Part shown: positions 12,601 through 20,590 of the stretch, piece by piece
How the letters are laid out: every line of letters begins with the position of its first letter
How positions within the stretch are numbered: position 1 is the first letter of the stretch
Assembly (NCBI GenBank): GCA_023229575.1
Contig: JALNYZ010000001.1
Location: forward strand, 124,001 to 188,000
Reading direction: 5' to 3'
DNA from: Prolixibacteraceae bacterium
GTDB taxonomy: Bacteria; Bacteroidota; Bacteroidia; Bacteroidales; Prolixibacteraceae
Length of the DNA stretch: 64,000 bases
The notes under the pieces: model-generated
Told to the model about the DNA's origin: nothing
The model's input: only the letters and a program-made list of their open reading frames with translations
Database searches by the model: none
Made by a program: the position numbers and the translations under genes

Positions 12601-13715
12601 TAAGCGACAAAAGTCACATTTTCGCGGGTCTGATCAACCGGACTGACAATTAACAACAGCGGATCGCCATCCCAGTTCGAAACATTTGCCGGTTTATCAA
12701 CACTGTTTGAGACCATGAACTGGGCCAGCAGGATGGGATGGTCGCTTTCAATATAAGAGGGTTGGTCCTTTGTAAGCATAAATTCATAAAACTGCCCTTT
12801 GTTTAAAACAATTGGATTGTTACTTCCGATCCGGATACTTGTTTTGTCGTCCGAGGCTATGATCCTGAACCGGTCTTCGCTTCTTCCTTTCAGGGGAACC
12901 GTTACAAATTTCCTTCCCCACGACCGAATGGGTGGGATCTGTTCGTAAAGGTGATCGTATGCTGATGTTGAAGAGTTTGGAATTGTAGTAGACCAGGAGC
13001 CGGAATAAAAAGCAATAGGTTTATCGCTTTTTATATAGCTGCCGGTCAAATCTCCCTGCCCGACCAAATTTGCATGGTTCATCGACTGAACCTGATAGAG
13101 TTGGCCTTTGTTTAATGTGATGGTAAATGGTACGTTGGCAGCACGAAGCTGATCTGTAATCTTGGTGGGCGTAATCCAAACCTTCGTATTATCCTCGGTA
13201 GCGACCACGAGGAATTCGCTGTTTTTGCCAATACCGGGGGCACCTGACGAACTCTCATTGATTTGCGGTTCGTAGCACATGGCATAGTATTCGTTCCCGA
13301 TGGCATCTATCGGAAATATAACGGCGGCATCTGCCGAACTAGGGCTCCAGTTCATCGCAAACACATTCATGGGCCTATCGGAGACAATGTGAATCGCCTT
13401 TTCCTCTACAACCTCGGAACCGATGGGTTCAACCTGTTGCCAGACCGGCCTGAACCTATATGGAGTATTCGGTTGAATAATTACAGTGTAAGTTGGGACT
13501 GACGAATTACCCAGGAAAACCTTGAAGTTACACGTAAATATGGAGGTACAGGTTATTTCAAGGTAATGGCCTGACTGATGATGCCTGCTCTCCATGAACC
13601 CCATCCAAAACTCAGTTCCTTCAGTCGATTTCATGCAGGAGCTGGAGGTACTTTGGGCGTTAAGTACCCCTGCCAGAAACATAAGGAAAAAAAGTGTCAG
13701 GCGGAATTTGATCAT
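9672..13715 (-). CDS. Giant T9SS type B cargo protein, paralogue of the adjacent gene
   Basis: 1347 residues with the same architecture as the next gene downstream. It has a signal peptide (cleavage near LNAQ), an IgGFc-binding-like region starting SSCMKSTEGTEFWMGFMESR, Ig-like LGNDTT modules, PKD domains (YLWDWGDGIQEH, YRWNLGDGNSGNG, YLWSFGDGLFSH), and a type B sorting domain at 1255-1347 (KIFVPNSFSPSAPNP, RWNDVIFETK). It is longer in the middle because one roughly 145-residue module (LGNDTT...CG...FRS/FIATD) is duplicated. Amino-acid similarity to the neighbour is very high in the first 480 residues. Gaps to the flanking genes are 47 and 41 bases, consistent with one transcript. Confidence 0.9.
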   Translation of the reverse strand: MIKFRLTLFFLMFLAGVLNAQSTSSSCMKSTEGTEFWMGFMESRHHQSGHYLEITCTSIFTCNFKVFLGNSSVPTYTVIIQPNTPYRFRPVWQQVEPIGSEVVEEKAIHIVSDRPMNVFAMNWSPSSADAAVIFPIDAIGNEYYAMCYEPQINESSSGAPGIGKNSEFLVVATEDNTKVWITPTKITDQLRAANVPFTITLNKGQLYQVQSMNHANLVGQGDLTGSYIKSDKPIAFYSGSWSTTIPNSSTSAYDHLYEQIPPIRSWGRKFVTVPLKGRSEDRFRIIASDDKTSIRIGSNNPIVLNKGQFYEFMLTKDQPSYIESDHPILLAQFMVSNSVDKPANVSNWDGDPLLLIVSPVDQTRENVTFVAYDSPNISSKYFVNVVTKIEYSSFINLDGQPVVFQILPNSGYAYAQVAITKGNHNLNSTEPGKGFIAYVYGYGGVESYGYGVGFNLSIKLDLGGDIHFVKDTILLCNGQAKILDAGSHFSKFLWSTGDTTQTIFVTMAGYSSVRATTTDGCTLKDSIYTYISNPVVNLGNDTTVCIPKTIKLDAGPGFLSYVWNTKDSVRSVTAQTQGMYNVLAKNKYDCPCSDSIYVFFANKPKINLSDLDTLMCGSKVSTFNLTADKGKYQLKADNPLITFNGLTATVPQFGTYPFTFIATDPYGCIADTVFKAGFHEIPKLNLGNDTTICNPRSILLDAGGGLSSYLWTTKDTLRSIVVKSPGGYGVQVKNNYGCANQDNIYVNFVNNPKFDLSGLDTLMCGVKSTTLNISVDKGDFVLGSSDPSVTINGLSAKVSKYGTFPFNFRSIDQFTCRSDTNFTMGFHKIPTVQISVDDTTCYGYSLDAKYLGDAEPNLSRFTWVFAKDTLANEIGRTQMHVKLGMDRSKRDLYLHVMEMGCQNSQVIKEISVIPDLDFSVQDSLLCQPIQFNFGASNTENVVDYLWDWGDGIQEHFGKGASHTYTKDGFYTVQLTATTDKNCINTVKKVNLLYAAPVPNVEYSILENTCLNTGPQSLLYTGSADDKDHYNWDLSAFLPNELIKNPGDTKGPLVFDLLDKPKAEIKLQVTSKYGCISENKALVLQRIPKFALQVKDSAGCIPFVVDFNALTADKVDQVDYRWNLGDGNSGNGATVSHTYPIPNSVYDITLFAESKTTGCKDTLSKPAFVKLFPEPKAAFTVNEKILSNENPVATFTNQSAGADHYLWSFGDGLFSHMQDPTHKYGVVGPRQVLLESINEFGCSDTTSQQIVIALLKIFVPNSFSPSAPNPIDREFFPYCNGVLQKGYHLKIVSRWNDVIFETKNELKGWDGRLSNGSFAPAGNYVWLLNYEDFLGKFHYQNGTVTLIF

Positions 13716-13762
13716 ATAGAAAAGGTCATATAAACAAAGTCAAAAGATAGAAAAAAAACAAA

Positions 13763-16700
13763 TTAAAAAACCAATGTCAGTGAACCGCTTTGCTTGTGCG
13801 GACGTCCCAGAAAATCGAAACACTCAAGAATCCAAAGGTAGTTACCCACCGGTGCATAAACCCCGTTGGCCATTTTCCCGTCCCATCCCCTTATTTCATC
13901 CCTGCATTCAAAAACTATGTCATTCCATCTGCTGTATATGGTCAGATGATATCCTTCCTTCATAATGCCTTCGGAAGTTAGCAGGAAGACCCTGTCAATT
14001 TCTCTGGCCCCACTTGGGGAGAATGCATTTGGAGGAAAAATTTTATTGAATGCGACCAGAACAACTTTAGAGGTTGTATCCGGACAATCGAATTGATTGT
14101 AGACGGTTTGAAGAATTTTTCTCTTCCCTACCACCCCATAATCGTGGATTGGATCTTTTTCCCGTGAGTGGGTCCCATCACCAAAATCCCAATAATAGTT
14201 GATCGCATCGACACTTTGGTCCGTAAAGGAGACCTTTGGCATGTCGTTGTAAACAATATCGTGATCCATGACAAAACCTGCCCTGGGATTGGGATGGACG
14301 ACAATAAACCCGGCATTAAAAACACTGTCGGAGCATCCGGTAATGGTAGATTTTGCATTTAATTTCAGGTCATGTACCTGATCAGGGACTAAATAGCTGT
14401 GATTGACCTCGGCCCCGGTTCCTTTGTTTCCATCGCCAAAATCCCATTGAAAATCCAACTGGTCGACCGGATCCCCCGTCTTGGCCTTAAAGTCGACCAA
14501 CAAAGGGGTGCAACCGTCGTTCACAGATGAATTAAACGAAAAAACAGGCCATCTTTTCACCTCCAGTGAGGCAGTAGCGCTCCGGCAGCCATAACTTGAA
14601 ACGACATAGAGCGACAATTGTGTTTTGGGTTTGTTGATCAGGTCAAACACGAACGGACCCGCAGTGGTATCCGGAGATTGAACGATCTCAACAGGATCAA
14701 AACCCTTTAAATCCCAGAAGAAAGTATCTTTGGGCCCCGCTGTGCCCACATAACGCAAAGTATCTTTGCCTGGTTTCAAACAGAGCTCGGGGGTCAGCGA
14801 GAAGCCAGCGGTTGGAACGGGGGCCACATAGACCATTTTTTTTATGGCTGCTGTATTGGTGCACCCCTTATCTGTGGTAACAGTCAATGAGACATCATAA
14901 TGTCCATCCTTGGTATATGAATGGGTAACATCTTTGGTTGCAGCGGAAGTTCCATCGCCAAGGTCCCATAAGTAGGTTACACCAGTTTCTGTATTAAAAC
15001 CATTGAATTCGAAAGCAACCGGCTGGCATTGTACGGCATTTTTGACAGAGACGCTCAGGGTCGGGATGACATGGATATCCCTGATGGCATCGCTGTTGGT
15101 GCAACCTTCGTCATTGACAATGAGTTTGAGGTCCCTTTTGGTCTGACCAACACCCAAAGGAATCGTTTCGATGTTCCGGCCCAATTTGTTGCTGATGGTA
15201 TCCCCTCCGAAAATCCATGTAAAACGGGAATTGAGCAGGTTTGCATTCCCGATATAGGTAGCCTGAAGATTGTAACCATAACATTGTGACTCGTCAATGG
15301 TAAATTTTACATCGGGAATTTTATGAAAACCCATTGAAAATGAGGTATCCGCCCTGCATCCATACTGATCTGTTGCGCTGAATGCAAAAGGATATTTTCC
15401 GTAAGCCGGTACATTTGCCGACAAACTGTTTATCTGAACAGCCGGATTTATGCTTGTTAACTGGTAGGATCCCTTGTCGACAGAGATGTTGGCAGTAGTG
15501 TTCCTACTACCGCAAATCAATGTATCAAGACGGCTCAAATTTAACCTGGGAATGTCGGTAAAACCCACTATAATACTGTCTTTGGTGTAACATCCGTTGC
15601 TGTTCTTAACGAGAACATTGTACTTACCGGGTTGTTTGACTTCAATTTTCTGTGTAGTATCCCCGCTCGACCACTGGTACATCGTCAAACCGGGATCGGC
15701 ATCGAGGTATAGGGAACGGGGATTGCAAATGGTCGTGTCATTCCCCAGGTCGACTGCCGTTAAATCATGAAATCCTATGTTCACGAATGAGTCAACAATA
15801 CAACCATAGTTGTCAGAGAGTTTAAGATCAAACGGGTATATTCCAAAGGATGCGACATGAATGGAAGGTGTACTAAATTGCTCTTTGGAGTTAAGATTGG
15901 TTATTAACCACTCCCCTCTGTCTTTTGAAATATTAAGAATAGTTGCCTTTGATCCGCACACCAGTTTATTTATTCCGGAAATGTCCATTTTTGGATAGGG
16001 ATGGACATATACCAAGGCAGAATCGGAAGTGGCGCATCCCTTGTCGCTGGTGAGTTTCACCACATATTTACCCGCAACATCGGTTATCAGCGTTCTGACC
16101 GTGGAACCATTGTTCCAGAGATAGGATGCGCTTAGGCCCGGATCAAGGGTTTCTTTGCTGCCGGCACAAATATCCGCCACCTTTTTGAGCGTGGACACTG
16201 GGTAGGGATTGATGTTAACTGTAAATTTAGCCGAGTCCTTGCAGCTCCCATTCGTGGCAGTCACGGTATAGACAGTGGTTACATCGGGTTTTGCCATTGG
16301 GTTTGAGATTTTCGGATTGGAGAGTCCATTTATCGGGCTCCAGGAATAGACCGCTGAATTATCCTGTTGATTGATTTGGACCGGAATGCCCTGACAACTT
16401 GAAAAATCCCTCATAGTTGCAAAACTATGGACGACAACCTGCAGCGCTATACTGGCGATCAGACTGACGGGGGGATCACCGGGCATTCCTCCATATTCGA
16501 TCAGATAACCTGCCGGGGTATAATCGCCAGAAGTACCACCATCCGGAAGATCATTCCATCTCAGGGATTGGGCCGGGTTGTTTGCAAAATAAGTAATGTG
16601 GGCATAGTCTTCATTGTTTAAATTATTTGGTTCACCAGTATTCCAATTGTTATACATTCCATTTACCGCGGAACCGGTACTGGTTCCTTGCCAGAATTGG

Positions 16701-17350
16701 CTTCCTGCCTCCGGTCCTGTTACCCACTTCCAAACACCTTCTACCTCCTGATCTGAAGCCCCAATCCAACCAACACCCTTTGTTTTAAGCTGAATAAATG
16801 CATTCTCGGCAGCTGAAGTAATTGTTGCCAGATATCCCTGCAAACCATGATATTTCATCGCAGCAGACTCTGCCTCGGCTTTTGCTGTAGTCCATCTGAT
16901 TCCAGATCGTGCAATAAACCTGTAAAAATGCTGCGTATCAGGCAGATAATCAGCATCATTGAGCGAAAACGTAATGGTTTTGTCCCCCTTGGTTGGGTTG
17001 GTTGCCTTGTTCATGTACTGAACCTTACGGATGGCATTGATATAATCATCAACATTCGATCCGCCCAACAATTCCAAATATCCTTGTGCTGCATACCAGG
17101 TCTCATGGACAGACCCACTGTATCCAGCCAAGTGAAGTTCATCTTCTCCGTAAATATAACCCGTAGTGAAGGATATTCTCATTCCCGCAACTGATGAAGA
17201 GGCAACCATGTTAAAATTGGGCGAAATATAGAAGGCCTGGTTGCAATAGGTTATTCCCAACGGCTGGTTGGGATCTATTGAGATATCCTGGGCCCGGGCA
17301 ACCTGGACAAACAATAGCATAAATAAAAATATGATATTCCAGAATTTCAA
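13763..17350 (-). CDS. T9SS type B cargo protein with C-type lectin and PKD domains
   Basis: 1195 residues. After a signal peptide ending at VARAQ and an N-terminal beta-rich region, residues about 140-290 form a C-type lectin-like domain with WIGASDQEVEGVWKWVTG, NNWNTGEPNN and LRWNDLPDGG, the usual WIG, EPNN and WND landmarks of a calcium-dependent sugar-binding fold. Ig-like LGNDTTICNPRSLYLDAD modules and PKD domains (YLWDLGDGTSAA, FQWDFGDGNKGTG, YYWDFGDGTHSRE) lead to the type B sorting domain at 1103-1195 (KIFPPNAFSP). The middle and C-terminal parts are homologous to the two downstream genes; only the N-terminal recognition domain differs. It starts 30 bases after the yggS stop. Confidence 0.9.
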   Translation of the reverse strand: MKFWNIIFLFMLLFVQVARAQDISIDPNQPLGITYCNQAFYISPNFNMVASSSVAGMRISFTTGYIYGEDELHLAGYSGSVHETWYAAQGYLELLGGSNVDDYINAIRKVQYMNKATNPTKGDKTITFSLNDADYLPDTQHFYRFIARSGIRWTTAKAEAESAAMKYHGLQGYLATITSAAENAFIQLKTKGVGWIGASDQEVEGVWKWVTGPEAGSQFWQGTSTGSAVNGMYNNWNTGEPNNLNNEDYAHITYFANNPAQSLRWNDLPDGGTSGDYTPAGYLIEYGGMPGDPPVSLIASIALQVVVHSFATMRDFSSCQGIPVQINQQDNSAVYSWSPINGLSNPKISNPMAKPDVTTVYTVTATNGSCKDSAKFTVNINPYPVSTLKKVADICAGSKETLDPGLSASYLWNNGSTVRTLITDVAGKYVVKLTSDKGCATSDSALVYVHPYPKMDISGINKLVCGSKATILNISKDRGEWLITNLNSKEQFSTPSIHVASFGIYPFDLKLSDNYGCIVDSFVNIGFHDLTAVDLGNDTTICNPRSLYLDADPGLTMYQWSSGDTTQKIEVKQPGKYNVLVKNSNGCYTKDSIIVGFTDIPRLNLSRLDTLICGSRNTTANISVDKGSYQLTSINPAVQINSLSANVPAYGKYPFAFSATDQYGCRADTSFSMGFHKIPDVKFTIDESQCYGYNLQATYIGNANLLNSRFTWIFGGDTISNKLGRNIETIPLGVGQTKRDLKLIVNDEGCTNSDAIRDIHVIPTLSVSVKNAVQCQPVAFEFNGFNTETGVTYLWDLGDGTSAATKDVTHSYTKDGHYDVSLTVTTDKGCTNTAAIKKMVYVAPVPTAGFSLTPELCLKPGKDTLRYVGTAGPKDTFFWDLKGFDPVEIVQSPDTTAGPFVFDLINKPKTQLSLYVVSSYGCRSATASLEVKRWPVFSFNSSVNDGCTPLLVDFKAKTGDPVDQLDFQWDFGDGNKGTGAEVNHSYLVPDQVHDLKLNAKSTITGCSDSVFNAGFIVVHPNPRAGFVMDHDIVYNDMPKVSFTDQSVDAINYYWDFGDGTHSREKDPIHDYGVVGKRKILQTVYNQFDCPDTTSKVVLVAFNKIFPPNAFSPSGAREIDRVFLLTSEGIMKEGYHLTIYSRWNDIVFECRDEIRGWDGKMANGVYAPVGNYLWILECFDFLGRPHKQSGSLTLVF

Positions 17351-17380
17351 ATTGTCAATTCATACTGATGATGCAATCTT

Positions 17381-18043
17381 TTACCGCGAACCAAAAATTT
17401 TACTGCCAATGCGCACGATGGTACTTCCCGCCTCAACGGCAATCGGGTAGTCGTCTGACATACCCATGGAAATTTCACAAAACCGATCGTTATTTTGGAA
17501 AAATCCCATTTTGAGTATTTGAAATATTTGATAAAGCCTTTCGAATTCTGATTTAACCATATTTTGGTCAGCAGTAAAGGTTGCCATGCCCATCACACCG
17601 GAAATTGAGACATTCTTCAAAGATCCGATTCCTGGCATCGAAAGCATTTTCTCAGCCTCATCCATTGACAAACCGAATTTGCTCTCCTCTTCCGCAATAT
17701 GAAACTCCAGCAACACCGGGATGATCCGGTTGCACTTTTCAGCCTCTTTGTTGATTGCAGAGAGCAATTTATAGCTGTCTACACTGTGGATTAAAGCGAC
17801 GAATGGGGCGATGTATTTTACTTTGTTGGTCTGTAAATGACCAATATAATGCCATTCGATCTCTTTTGGCAACGCTTGCCATTTTGCAGTCAGCTCCTGT
17901 ACTTTGTTTTCACCAAACAGTCGCTGGCCTGCCTGATAGGCTTCCAGAATCTGATCATTGCTTTTGGTTTTTGAAACGGCAACGAGCTTTACCTTGGCAG
18001 GAAGCTGACATTGAATAAATTTGATGTTTTCGGAGGTTGTCAT
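17381..18043 (-). CDS. yggS: YggS-family pyridoxal phosphate homeostasis protein
   Basis: A 220-residue single-domain PLP-binding protein of the YggS/PROSC family, an alanine-racemase-like barrel that carries PLP without a known enzymatic activity and influences PLP and amino-acid homeostasis. The PLP lysine is in AVSKTKS (about K25). Other family marks are GENKVQEL, WHYIGHLQTNKVK, SKFGLS, GVMGMATF and SMGMSDDYPIAVEAGSTIVRIG. Length is normal. Unexpectedly, it lies only 30 bases upstream of the lectin-type T9SS cargo gene on the same strand, so it may head that transcript. A TAAATTTG -7-like box is present at 18061-18068. Confidence 0.92.
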   Translation of the reverse strand: MTTSENIKFIQCQLPAKVKLVAVSKTKSNDQILEAYQAGQRLFGENKVQELTAKWQALPKEIEWHYIGHLQTNKVKYIAPFVALIHSVDSYKLLSAINKEAEKCNRIIPVLLEFHIAEEESKFGLSMDEAEKMLSMPGIGSLKNVSISGVMGMATFTADQNMVKSEFERLYQIFQILKMGFFQNNDRFCEISMGMSDDYPIAVEAGSTIVRIGSKIFGSR

Positions 18044-18060
18044 TGAAAATAAATTGAAAC

Positions 18061-18068
18061 CAAATTTA
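18061..18068 (-). promoter_or_regulatory. Putative -7 box for yggS
   Basis: Reading on the minus strand, TAAATTTG matches TAnnTTTG and ends 17 bases before the yggS start codon. No TTG is found at a proper -33 distance, so this is a weak call. Confidence 0.3.
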
Positions 18069-18166
18069 GCAAAAGAGATTCATTTTTCTACTTTTACATA
18101 AGGATTGGTACAGCTCTGACTTAAATCGGCAGCCAAAGTTTAAACAAAGTGTGCATAATTTAGCAA

Positions 18167-18898
18167 ATGAAGAACGAAAAAAAATACTTCCCGGCCAATA
18201 GCCTTAAATTCAATACGATAAAAACCTGCTTTGGACTATTGCTGTTTATGCAATTTTCGTTGTCTGCGCTTGCGCAAAATGAACCTTTCAAAAAAGAGTT
18301 CTATTTCGGGGCCAAAGGAGGAATGGTATTCAGCAGGGTGAAATTTAAACCGAATGTCGAACAGAATATGTATACCGGAAATTCTGCCGGTCTCCTGTTC
18401 CGAATGATTTCAGAGCCACATGTTGGCATTCAGGTCGAGGTCAATTATCTGCAAAAAGGTTGGGAAGAGAAGCCAATAGCAGGACTAACCCAGACCTATG
18501 TACACACGCTCAATTACATTGACATTCCAATCCTGACCCATGCCAATCTGGGAACAAAGGCTTACCGTTTTACCCTCAATCTGGGTCCAACTGTCGCCTT
18601 TCTGCTTTCCGACAGTCAGGGAATGAATCCCTCCTCTCCAGGCATCCCTTCGGTAGTTCCTATTCCTTATTGGGGCAAACCGATCGATTCGAGGGTGGAT
18701 TTTCTTTTTACCGGAGGCATTGGTTCTGAGGTCCATTTTAAACATGCCGGTGCATTGGCCATCGATGCGCGTGTCTTTTACTCACTGACCAATCTTTACG
18801 ACTCCAAGAATTATGGGTATGATCCTTCTCAAACAAATGGTTTGCAGGTGACGCTGGCTTATCTTTTCAGATTGAACCCGGTGAAGAAGGGAAAATGA
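18167..18898 (+). CDS. PorT-family outer-membrane beta-barrel protein
   Basis: 243 residues. A long N-terminus with a hydrophobic segment (CFGLLLFMQFSLSALAQ) is cleaved before NEPFKKEFYFGAKGGMVFSRVKF, the typical first strand of PorT-like/OmpA-like small barrels in Bacteroidota. Alternating strands such as GIQVEVNYLQKGWEEKP, YRFTLNLGPTVAFLL and LAIDARVFYSLTNLYD fit an 8-stranded barrel. The family contains the T9SS component PorT/SprT but also many paralogues without a known role, so no specific function is assigned. The stop is immediately followed by a GTGATG repeat array. Confidence 0.8.
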   Translation: MKNEKKYFPANSLKFNTIKTCFGLLLFMQFSLSALAQNEPFKKEFYFGAKGGMVFSRVKFKPNVEQNMYTGNSAGLLFRMISEPHVGIQVEVNYLQKGWEEKPIAGLTQTYVHTLNYIDIPILTHANLGTKAYRFTLNLGPTVAFLLSDSQGMNPSSPGIPSVVPIPYWGKPIDSRVDFLFTGGIGSEVHFKHAGALAIDARVFYSLTNLYDSKNYGYDPSQTNGLQVTLAYLFRLNPVKKGK

Positions 18899-18985
18899 TG
18901 ATGTGGTGATGAGCTGATGTTGTGATGTGATGATGTGATGATGTGGTGATGTGGTGATGTGATGATGTGGTGATGTGGTGATGAG
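18896..18985. repeat. GTGATG-type short tandem array
   Basis: About 90 bases made almost wholly of GATGTG and GATGATGTG units, beginning at the stop codon of the PorT-like gene. Related, shorter stretches (ATCACATCAGC, AATCAACACATC) are found at 34619-34656 and 43451-43487, and an AATGTGAAAAT version at 41434-41478. All are intergenic. Confidence 0.8.
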
Positions 18986-19095
18986 CACTGTGAAGATGAG
19001 AAAATGTGAAAATTAGCAGTTGCACAATCCTAAATTTCCCGACCATAATGTTGATCCCTCTCCGATCTTACCCCGGAGGGGTTAAATGTTAATAG

Positions 19096-19130
19096 CCCGG
19101 GGTAGAGCGACGAAGGAGCGGTACCCCGGG
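19096..19130. repeat. CCCGGGGTA palindromic dispersed repeat, copy 1
   Basis: 35 bases beginning CCCGGGGTAGAGCGACGA and ending GGAGCGGTACCCCGGG; the first and last 9-10 bases are complementary and can form a stem. The same 35-mer occurs inverted at 34466-34500 with one mismatch. Similarity between the two copies extends into the adjoining ATTTAACCC...GGGGTA segment (about 19050-19095). Confidence 0.85.
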
Positions 19131-19265
19131 TAAGGTATGCAACGCGACCACCGTCCGCGGTAACCAGTTCGAAAATGGTGGATGATCGGATCGGACGGAA
19201 TGACTGAGGGACTGGAAGACTAGAAGGACTAGGGAACTATTGGATCGAAACTTCCAAATTTGAAA

Positions 19266-19336
19266 GGAATTTAAAAGGTTTAAAAAGTTCAATAACCCGA
19301 ACATTTCAAACCTTTTAAACTATATAAATCCTTCAA
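19266..19336. terminator. Imperfect inverted repeat between convergent genes
   Basis: The left arm contains GGAATTTAAAAGGTTTAAA and the right arm TTTCAAACCTTTTAAAC followed by AAATCC, with AATAACCCG near the centre. It lies just beyond the DUF1015 stop and downstream of the PorT-like gene, so a bidirectional terminator is possible. Stem pairing is imperfect. Confidence 0.4.
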
Positions 19337-19341
19337 ACTTT

Positions 19342-20589
19342 CTAGTGCAGTTCGTGCACGACCAGCCCGGAGCGTAATTTTGGTTCGAACCAGGTCGTCT
19401 TGGGGGGCATGATGTTACCTGAATCGGCAATGTTAATCAGCTGCTGCATGGAAACCGCGTAGAGGGCAAAAGCGACCTTCATTTCGCCTGAATCCACCCT
19501 GCGCTTCAACTCGCCCAATCCCCTGATGCCGCCAACAAAATCAATCCGCTTATCCGTTCTGAGGTCTTTGATCCCAAGGATTTTATCCAGCACCAATGCA
19601 GAGAGAATGGTTACGTCCAGCACACCGATCGGATCACTGTCGTTGTATCTCCCAGGTTTGGCCGTTAATTTGTGCCAAACTCCATCCAAATACATCGAGA
19701 AGATGTGCAATGCTTCAGGCTTATAGATCTCGGTTCCAATTTTGGTTACTATAAAATCTTCTCCAAGTTTTTGTAGTAACTCCTCAGAGGAGAGTCCGTT
19801 CAAATCCTTGACCACGCGATTGTAGTCGATGATACGTAATTGGTTATCCGGGAAATGGACTGCCAGAAAGAAGTTGAACTCTTCTGTTCCGTCATAACCG
19901 GGATTTGCAGCCCTTTTTTCTTTTCCCACCAGCGCAGCAGCGGCCGTGCGGTGATGACCATCGGCAACATAGGTAGCCGGAATAGCGGCAAACAATCCGA
20001 CCAGTTTATCGATGGTATTCCTATCATCGACCAACCAAAAATGGTGACCAAACCCATCATTGGCCACGAAATCATATTCGGGTTTGCGGGATTCAACAAT
20101 ATCTGCAACAATGCGATCTATCTCGCTTACAGCCGGATAAGCAAAGAAGACGGGTTCCATGTTGGCATCGGTGATGCGCACATGTTTCATTCTGTCCTCT
20201 TCCTTGTCGGCGCGGGTGAGTTCGTGTTTTTTGATGATACCGTTCAGGTAATCATCTACGGAGGCACAACCGACAAGACCATATTGGGTACGGCCCTCCA
20301 TGGTTTGGGCATAAATATAGAGGTAATCCTGAACTTCTTTGCGCAACCATCCTTTGGTTTTGAAAAGCTCCAGGTTGGTGGCAGCTTTTTGGTAAACTTC
20401 AGGACTATGCTCATCCATTTCTACCGGAAGATCAATTTCAGGTTTGATGATGTGGAGCAGGGAATAGGGATTTCCCTCCGCCTCAAGGCGTGCTTCTTCC
20501 GAATTGAGTACATCATAAGGACGAGAGGCAACCTGTGCTGCCAGTTCTACAGGTGGACGAAGTCCCCTGAAAGGTTTTAATATGGCCAT
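19342..20589 (-). CDS. DUF1015 family protein
   Basis: 415 residues. The N-terminus MAILKPFRGLRPP and RPYDVLNSEEARLEAEGNP, and later TYVADGHHRTAAAALV, are characteristic of DUF1015. The family is widespread in Bacteroidota and Firmicutes, and its genes often adjoin serine-biosynthesis genes. Here it starts one base after the serC stop, so it is surely cotranscribed with serC and probably linked to serine or phosphoserine metabolism. The ADGHHR motif looks like a phosphate or nucleotide binding site, but the reaction is not established. The phosphoglycerate dehydrogenase gene often found in this cluster is absent here. Confidence 0.88.
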   Translation of the reverse strand: MAILKPFRGLRPPVELAAQVASRPYDVLNSEEARLEAEGNPYSLLHIIKPEIDLPVEMDEHSPEVYQKAATNLELFKTKGWLRKEVQDYLYIYAQTMEGRTQYGLVGCASVDDYLNGIIKKHELTRADKEEDRMKHVRITDANMEPVFFAYPAVSEIDRIVADIVESRKPEYDFVANDGFGHHFWLVDDRNTIDKLVGLFAAIPATYVADGHHRTAAAALVGKEKRAANPGYDGTEEFNFFLAVHFPDNQLRIIDYNRVVKDLNGLSSEELLQKLGEDFIVTKIGTEIYKPEALHIFSMYLDGVWHKLTAKPGRYNDSDPIGVLDVTILSALVLDKILGIKDLRTDKRIDFVGGIRGLGELKRRVDSGEMKVAFALYAVSMQQLINIADSGNIMPPKTTWFEPKLRSGLVVHELH

Positions 20590-20590
20590 A

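Larger units (their letters stand above)
18986..19341. other. Repeat-rich convergent intergenic region without a gene
   Basis: This stretch between the convergent PorT-like and DUF1015 genes holds no credible coding sequence. It contains the CCCGGGGTA palindrome (19096-19130), a run of GGACTGGAAGACTAGAAGGAC units (about 19205-19240) and an imperfect long inverted repeat rich in TTTAAAAGG/CCTTTTAAA (19266-19336) that could terminate transcription from either side. Confidence 0.65.

Noticed and set aside
18896..18985. CRISPR-like or coding repeat after the PorT-like gene
   Set aside because: The units are 6-9 bases with no spacers, and open frames through it give only simple His/Ser/Pro/Thr repeats.
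19840..20580. 246-codon frame antisense to the DUF1015 gene
   Set aside because: The minus-strand product is a clear DUF1015 protein; the antisense frame has no motif and arises from codon bias.
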